DNA of 6,276 nt from an uncultured Macromonas sp. (GTDB taxonomy: Bacteria > Pseudomonadota > Gammaproteobacteria > Burkholderiales > Burkholderiaceae), in the NCBI GenBank assembly GCA_946481585.1, contig CAMLOF010000178.1, positions 1-6,276 of the forward strand, read 5' to 3'. The notes below the pieces were generated by a model. The model searched no databases. It had not been told where the DNA came from and worked only from the letters and a program-made list of their open reading frames with translations. Both the position numbers and the translations under genes were made by a program. The stretch's first letter is position 1. Each line of letters starts with the position of its first letter. This document shows, one piece after another, positions 5,340 through 6,276 of the stretch.

Positions 5340-6276
5340 ATGAGCTTGAACAACATGCGGTTGGGGCGTCGGCTGGGTTTGGGGTTTGGCGCGGTTTTTC
5401 TTTTGTTGGCGGCGGTGGTTGCTGTTTCAATAATGCAATCGCGCGTTCTCCTCAGCGACCTGAACCAGACCCTGTCGATGGAGCGTAGTGCGACGCTGGC
5501 CGACAACTGGGCAGTGAGCACACGACTCAACGTCAACCGTGTCATGGCGGTGGCCAAGTCGCGCAACGATCCCCAGGTGGAGGCCCACTTCGCCCCGCTG
5601 ATTGCGCAGACGACGCAGCAGATCAACGAGCTGCAGAAAACACTGGAAGCGTCGGTGGAGTCGGCGGAGGGCAAAGCGCTGATGGAAAAGATTTCCAAGC
5701 AGCGGGCTGACTACATTGCCGTCCGCAAGACGTTCTTTGACGCGCTAAAGGCAGGCGATGAAGCCGGTGCAGCGGGCATTTTGTCGGACAAGCTGATCCC
5801 GGCGGCCAATGCCTACATGGCGTCTCAGGACGATCTGGTGAAGCTCCAGCACCGATTGGTCGATGAATTTGCCCTCAAGGCTGACGGAGATGCTAATAAG
5901 TCCAACATCCTGGTGTTTGGTCTGGCCTTTGGGGCGGTGGCGCTTGGTGTGCTGGTTGCGGTGTCCATCACACGGTCCATCACTCGGCCTGTGCGCGAAG
6001 CGGTTGATGTGGCCGGAGGTATTGCGCATGGTGATCTGACCCGGCGCATTGACGCGAATCGCCGTGACGAATTGGGCGACCTGTTGCGCACGCTGGATGA
6101 AATGCAGCAGAGCTTGCTCAAGGTGGTGGGGCAGATTCGTCAATCGAGCGACAGCATTCAGACCGCCAGCAGCGAAGTGGCCAGCGGCAACCAGGACCTG
6201 AGCGCGCGCACGGAGCAGGCAGCGAGCAACCTGGAGGAGACGGCGTCGAGCATGGAGGAGCTGACCTCCACGGTTC
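5340..6276 (+). CDS. methyl-accepting chemotaxis protein with four-helix-bundle sensor (MCP2), 3' partial
   Basis: Second receptor; the frame is open from the ATG at 5340 to the right edge (312 full codons), so the signalling tip and C-terminus lie outside. Visible parts: cytoplasmic start with the MRLGRRLGLGFG pattern common in 4HB_MCP proteins (residues 6-17); TM1 about 14-33; periplasmic helical sensor 34-187 with LNVNRVMAVAKSRNDPQVEA (63-82) and QRADYIAVRKTFFDALKAGD (121-140); TM2 about 189-210; HAMP about 211-263 (ITRPVREAVDVA, GGIAHGDLTRRI, DELGDLLRTL); then the start of the adaptation helix, QDLSARTEQAASNLEETAS (285-303). Modification positions by heptad alignment to Tsr are Q293, E300 and E307, embedded in canonical LEETASSMEEL. 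The sensor part shows little resemblance to MCP1, while the cytoplasmic part is clearly related, which suggests duplicated receptors with different ligands. Likely transcribed with cheW and MCP1. Ligand unknown. Confidence 0.95.
   Translation, partial: MSLNNMRLGRRLGLGFGAVFLLLAAVVAVSIMQSRVLLSDLNQTLSMERSATLADNWAVSTRLNVNRVMAVAKSRNDPQVEAHFAPLIAQTTQQINELQKTLEASVESAEGKALMEKISKQRADYIAVRKTFFDALKAGDEAGAAGILSDKLIPAANAYMASQDDLVKLQHRLVDEFALKADGDANKSNILVFGLAFGAVALGVLVAVSITRSITRPVREAVDVAGGIAHGDLTRRIDANRRDELGDLLRTLDEMQQSLLKVVGQIRQSSDSIQTASSEVASGNQDLSARTEQAASNLEETASSMEELTSTV

Noticed and set aside
5320..5346. TAAAG before MCP2 as the -35 part of a sigma28 promoter
   Set aside because: The downstream -10 element would fall inside the coding sequence and does not match.

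Overview
The window looks like an ordinary chromosomal segment of a GC-rich betaproteobacterium, most likely Burkholderiales and perhaps Comamonadaceae. The basis is the GC-rich third codon positions, a CheW and receptor signalling domains very close to the enterobacterial ones, and the arrangement of a Kef-type antiporter next to apt and of cheW followed by tandem receptors. The genus assignment is inference from recall of such genomes; no search was possible.

Layout. (1) Positions 1-1611 (+) hold the 3' four-fifths of a CPA2-family (KefB/KefC-like) cation:proton antiporter with RCK_N and RCK_C domains; the 5' end lies outside the window. (2) Positions 1637-2182 (+) hold apt, adenine phosphoribosyltransferase, 25 nt downstream and probably read in the same direction without a terminator between. 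(3) Positions 2187-2774 (-) hold a 195-residue protein of unknown function, convergent with apt with only 4 nt between the stop codons. (4) A 231-nt non-coding stretch (2775-3005) separates this gene from the divergent chemotaxis cluster; it holds a candidate promoter for the leftward gene, a 10-bp RNA hairpin, two opposed six-base A/T tracts, and the cheW ribosome binding site. (5) Positions 3006-3527 (+) hold cheW. (6) Positions 3620-5284 (+) hold a complete methyl-accepting chemotaxis receptor (MCP1). (7) Positions 5340-6275 (+) hold the first 312 codons of a second, related receptor (MCP2), which runs off the right edge of the window.

How the genes work together. CheW and the two receptors form one functional group: the receptors sense small ligands through periplasmic four-helix bundles, pass the signal through HAMP domains to cytoplasmic coiled coils, and CheW couples their tips to the histidine kinase CheA, which is not in this window. 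The two receptors are paralogues, and their adaptation helices differ: MCP1 carries glutamine at all three N-terminal heptad-spaced modification positions, while MCP2 carries Q/E/E. The left part is housekeeping: ion homeostasis and adenine salvage.

I found no mobile element, CRISPR array, RNA gene, prophage or broken gene, and no evidence of an undescribed system. The points most worth a second look are the receptor modification-site pattern, the apparent lack of a ribosome binding site on apt with a -10-like element just before its ATG, the 4-nt convergent junction, and the structured leader upstream of cheW.
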